Positions 31,898 to 33,836 of a stretch of DNA of 33,836 nucleotides are shown piece by piece. Positions within the stretch are counted from its first letter, which is position 1, and every line of letters begins with the position of its first letter. Below the pieces are notes generated by a model. The model did no database searches. It was not told the DNA's origin and saw only the letters and a program-made list of their open reading frames with translations. The stretch spans positions 1 through 33,836 of the forward strand of contig JANSXW010000062.1 of NCBI GenBank assembly GCA_024742755.1, given 5' to 3'. The position numbers and the translations under genes are program-made. This DNA is from a bacterium. Its GTDB lineage: Bacteria; Bacteroidota; Bacteroidia; Chitinophagales; Saprospiraceae.

Positions 31898-32978
31898 CTA
31901 CCCGATGGTTTTTAGAAGTACCCTCTGAAATTGAAATTCGATTCTTTCCCACAGGGCTGTTATTAACTTGACAGCGGCTGTTTTAAACGCTAAGCGGATC
32001 AAATTCAGCCCCCGCCGGAAAACACTATATTGAGGATAGCCATGCTTCTTACGTTTAACGGGCTTGACTTTAGCATCTTCTATAGCCACAGCCCAACAAA
32101 TAACGTAAGCGATGCAAGTCAGTGCAAATAGTTTCCTCATTTTTGACAGGCTGCGCAACCCAGATTTTTCTAAATGAAAGCCTCTTCCTTTGAGTGCCTG
32201 GAAGAATACTTCAATATTCCACCGTTTCCGGTAAGCACTTTTCAATTCCCTGCATGGCAAGCTTCCGATCAGGTATAGCAATTCTCCATCTTTGGCTTTG
32301 CCTACGTACAAATTTACTACCACTTGGTCTACGACCACATCTTGAGCATGTGTTGCCCCCTCCCGATGGAGTAATGCTTCAGCTGTGGTGCGCTCTCCAT
32401 CCGCAAATAAAATGGAATGGTGCTTAGGAACCCTCGCACAGAAGTGAACACCTTGATGTTTAAGCCACTTAAGCCATTTGTGCCCAATAAACTCTCGGTC
32501 CATCACCAAATAGGAGATCCGGGCAGGGCCTAAAATACTGACCATGCGCTGCAAGACTCTTATACGGTCTTCACTGTTAGAGTTGCCACTTTTATTGTCA
32601 AGCATCTCAAAATAGAGCGGGACTCCCATCTTCCCGATACTAGCTATCACACAATATATTGTACTGCGTGCTGCCACGGTCCCATTCTGTACGGTCAATG
32701 CTAAGTACTACTTTATCATGTGGCACAAAGCATATCAACAAGACTAGCAATTGCTCATAATCAAAGTCCACTTTCTGGAAAAAATCCTGAATTCTACGTT
32801 CAATAGAGCTGGGAAGGGCTTGTCGGTCTATCTTATCGGCTAATTCACTGAAGATAACGCTACGCGCCTTAATCATGGCTCCGACCAGCTCGGTCAAAAA
32901 CATTTGACGTTTCAAATGCTTGATTATGCTGAACTTCCGAACAGCTTGTGTTAGCTTTGTAAGTGGATGTAAATCCAT
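31898..32978 (-). pseudogene. IS4-family DDE transposase, frameshifted into two frames
   Basis: Frame 1 starts at ATG 32978 (112 residues) with an N-terminal helical DNA-binding part and the first catalytic Asp in LSIDRTEWDRG, then stops after YNILCDS. Frame 2 resumes at once with CVIASIGKMGVPLYFEML. It carries the second Asp in YLVMDREFIG and the YREK motif Y-x2-R-x3-E-x6-K (SAYRKRWNIEVFFQALKGR) with the catalytic Glu, and stops at 31898 inside the terminal repeat. Joining the frames after NILC restores the family spacing to the conserved Pro, which points to a 2-nt loss in a TG repeat near 32650 (or a +1/-2 shift). As it stands, no full transposase is made unless frameshifting occurs. Confidence 0.88.
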
Positions 32979-33031
32979 GAGGAAAAGTATGTTTTGTAGT
33001 TGTGGTAAACCACAAAATCTTGCTTTTCCTC
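32979..33031 (-). promoter_or_regulatory. Leader hairpin abutting the transposase start codon
   Basis: gaggaaaag (32979-32987) and cttttcctc (33023-33031) pair perfectly, with a further inner stem (ttgtgg/ccacaa). The stem ends at the base directly before the ATG at 32978. In IS10/IS50-type elements, such hairpins form only in readthrough transcripts from outside and hide the ribosome site. The same role is inferred here. Confidence 0.55.
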
Positions 33032-33070
33032 GCTTTTTTCAAATCTCACTCATAACCATCGGGTAGAGTA

Positions 33071-33079
33071 AAACTTTAG
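33071..33079. repeat. Right copy of the IS target-site duplication
   Basis: aaactttag, identical to 31885-31893. Confidence 0.92.
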
Positions 33080-33128
33080 ATTGATTAATAAGAACTGACA
33101 CTTAATTTCTCAAGTTTTCTAAACTCTA

Positions 33129-33159
33129 TTGAATAGTTCACAATAAAAAAGTATATTTA
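33129..33159 (+). promoter_or_regulatory. Candidate promoter of the secreted protein gene
   Basis: TTG (33129-33131), a 20-nt spacer, then TATATTTA (33152-33159, one mismatch to TAnnTTTG), 88 nt before the ATG. Confidence 0.45.
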
Positions 33160-33247
33160 CGAGAGCAAAATTAACAAGAAACAGTAGCTCTCTGATTTCT
33201 CTCTGTGTTAATAGGCTCTCTCCTTCGTAACCAACAATTCTTATCAT

Positions 33248-33836
33248 ATGAAAGCTCTTAAGTATTATCTAATCCTTTTTTCAAATCTACTATTTGGTAC
33301 TATGTGTTTTGGTAGTAATCCATGCCTGGTAGGTGATCCTAGCACCTATATTACAATAAATGCGCCTATGGGTTCTACGACCGCAACACTTAGTGATTTT
33401 ATTAGCCCTAACGGTCCTCTACCTGCGGGGGGGGGGCAACTTAATGTTCTGGTGAATGATGACCTTCTTATTGATGTTGATTATACATTTGCGGCAGGAT
33501 CAAATATCATTTTGAATCATAACGTAATTGTTTACATTAACGACGGCAGTGTATCAAACAACATTGCTCCATCCCTTACAATTACCCAATCTACAGTTCT
33601 TCCTTGTGGTGGTAGTTGGCGTGAAATTAGAATTGATGAGCCTTCCGCTGGATTAATCATTAAAAACTCAAATGTGTCTGGGAGTATTAATGGTATAATA
33701 GCAACTGAAAGCACATCGCTTCAGATAACCAATTCAAGTTTCACAGATTTTTCGAAATTTGGTTTTAGAATTTCGGGGCTTCCTAACCAAGTCGAAAGTC
33801 CTAGCAATCAACTAACCTTTACCGGCAATTCATTTA
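33248..33836 (+). CDS. Secreted protein, probable right-handed beta-helix type (3' end outside window)
   Basis: Starting at ATG 33248, 196 codons stay open to the window end. The first 22 residues form a signal peptide (MKALKYYLILFSNLLFGTMCFG). Afterwards come short repeating beta units rich in N, S, T and I, for example NIILNHNVIVYINDGS, GLIIKNSNVSGSINGI and SLQITNSSFTDFSKFGF. These resemble right-handed parallel beta-helix proteins, often large T9SS-exported surface proteins. The base composition is clearly more AT-rich than the genes at 1-31 kb. A run of ten G lies in frame at 33427-33436 (Ala-Gly-Gly-Gly codons). Function is unknown. Confidence 0.7.
   Translation, partial: MKALKYYLILFSNLLFGTMCFGSNPCLVGDPSTYITINAPMGSTTATLSDFISPNGPLPAGGGQLNVLVNDDLLIDVDYTFAAGSNIILNHNVIVYINDGSVSNNIAPSLTITQSTVLPCGGSWREIRIDEPSAGLIIKNSNVSGSINGIIATESTSLQITNSSFTDFSKFGFRISGLPNQVESPSNQLTFTGNSF
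33427..33436 (+). repeat. G10 homopolymer inside the secreted protein gene
   Basis: Ten consecutive G span the codons for A-G-G-G at residues 60-63. At this length the gene is in frame; any gain or loss of one or two G would stop translation early. It is a possible phase-variation tract. Confidence 0.8.

Larger units (their letters stand above)
31894..33070. mobile_element. IS4-family insertion sequence, 1177 bp, with terminal repeats and 9-bp target duplication
   Basis: The terminal inverted repeats are exact over 17 nt: tactctacccgatggtt at 31894-31910 and its inverse at 33054-33070. Directly outside, aaactttag occurs at 31885-31893 and again at 33071-33079, a perfect 9-bp target-site duplication. 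The element holds one transposase gene on the - strand, split by a frameshift. It landed in a non-coding gap between the symporter and the secreted-protein gene, so no gene was broken. Intact repeats imply a recent insertion. Confidence 0.95.

Noticed and set aside
1..33836. CRISPR arrays, tRNA or rRNA genes, toxin-antitoxin or phage defence systems
   Set aside because: I saw no direct-repeat/spacer array, no tRNA-like cloverleaf, and no restriction, retron or phage structural genes in the frames read.

Overview
The window looks like chromosomal DNA from a marine-type member of the Bacteroidota, most likely class Saprospiria (Lewinella/Phaeodactylibacter-like). The reasons are a C-terminal type IX secretion (T9SS) sorting tail, a choice-of-anchor-B/LVIVD-type secreted protein, several promoters with the Bacteroidota -7 element TAnnTTTG, an FHS-family sugar permease beside a ROK regulator, and an SSS sugar symporter. 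The genus is inference; no rRNA or tRNA is present to fix it.

Region 1 (1-16.1 kb) is mostly core and envelope genes. In order: a truncated secreted LVIVD-repeat protein (-), a fused two-domain peptide-type ABC ATPase (+), a PA-domain T9SS cargo protein (-), a small exported ORF (+), ffh (-), an OmpA-like protein and a membrane-anchored helix-hairpin-helix protein (+ operon), a lipoprotein (+), a PLP aminotransferase (+), yidC (+), and a sugar unit made of an FHS permease and a ROK repressor (both -). Convergent pairs are separated by strong bidirectional hairpins.

Region 2 (16.4-29.0 kb) is the accessory heart of the window. It holds five PAPS-type sulfotransferase domains (one fused to a GT4 glycosyltransferase), two paralogous GT-B-like proteins, an ABC-2 permease/ATPase pair of the Wzm/Wzt type and a 1054-residue polytopic GT-C-like protein. 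Sulfotransferase plus GT-like modules occur twice, on opposite strands, on either side of the exporter. Together they predict synthesis, sulfation and ABC export of a surface glycan or glycolipid. I cannot name the product. The left edge carries a 45-nt near-perfect hairpin palindrome and an orphan T9SS tail, which suggests a rearrangement point.

Region 3 (29.0-33.8 kb) holds a small lipoprotein (-), a 612-nt gap with a candidate small RNA or leader (promoter, mini-ORF, hairpins, terminator), an SSS-family symporter (+), a complete 1177-bp IS4-family insertion sequence with 17-bp terminal repeats, a 9-bp target duplication and a frameshifted transposase, and finally the start of an AT-rich secreted beta-helix-like protein. 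That last gene has an in-frame run of ten G that could be phase variable.
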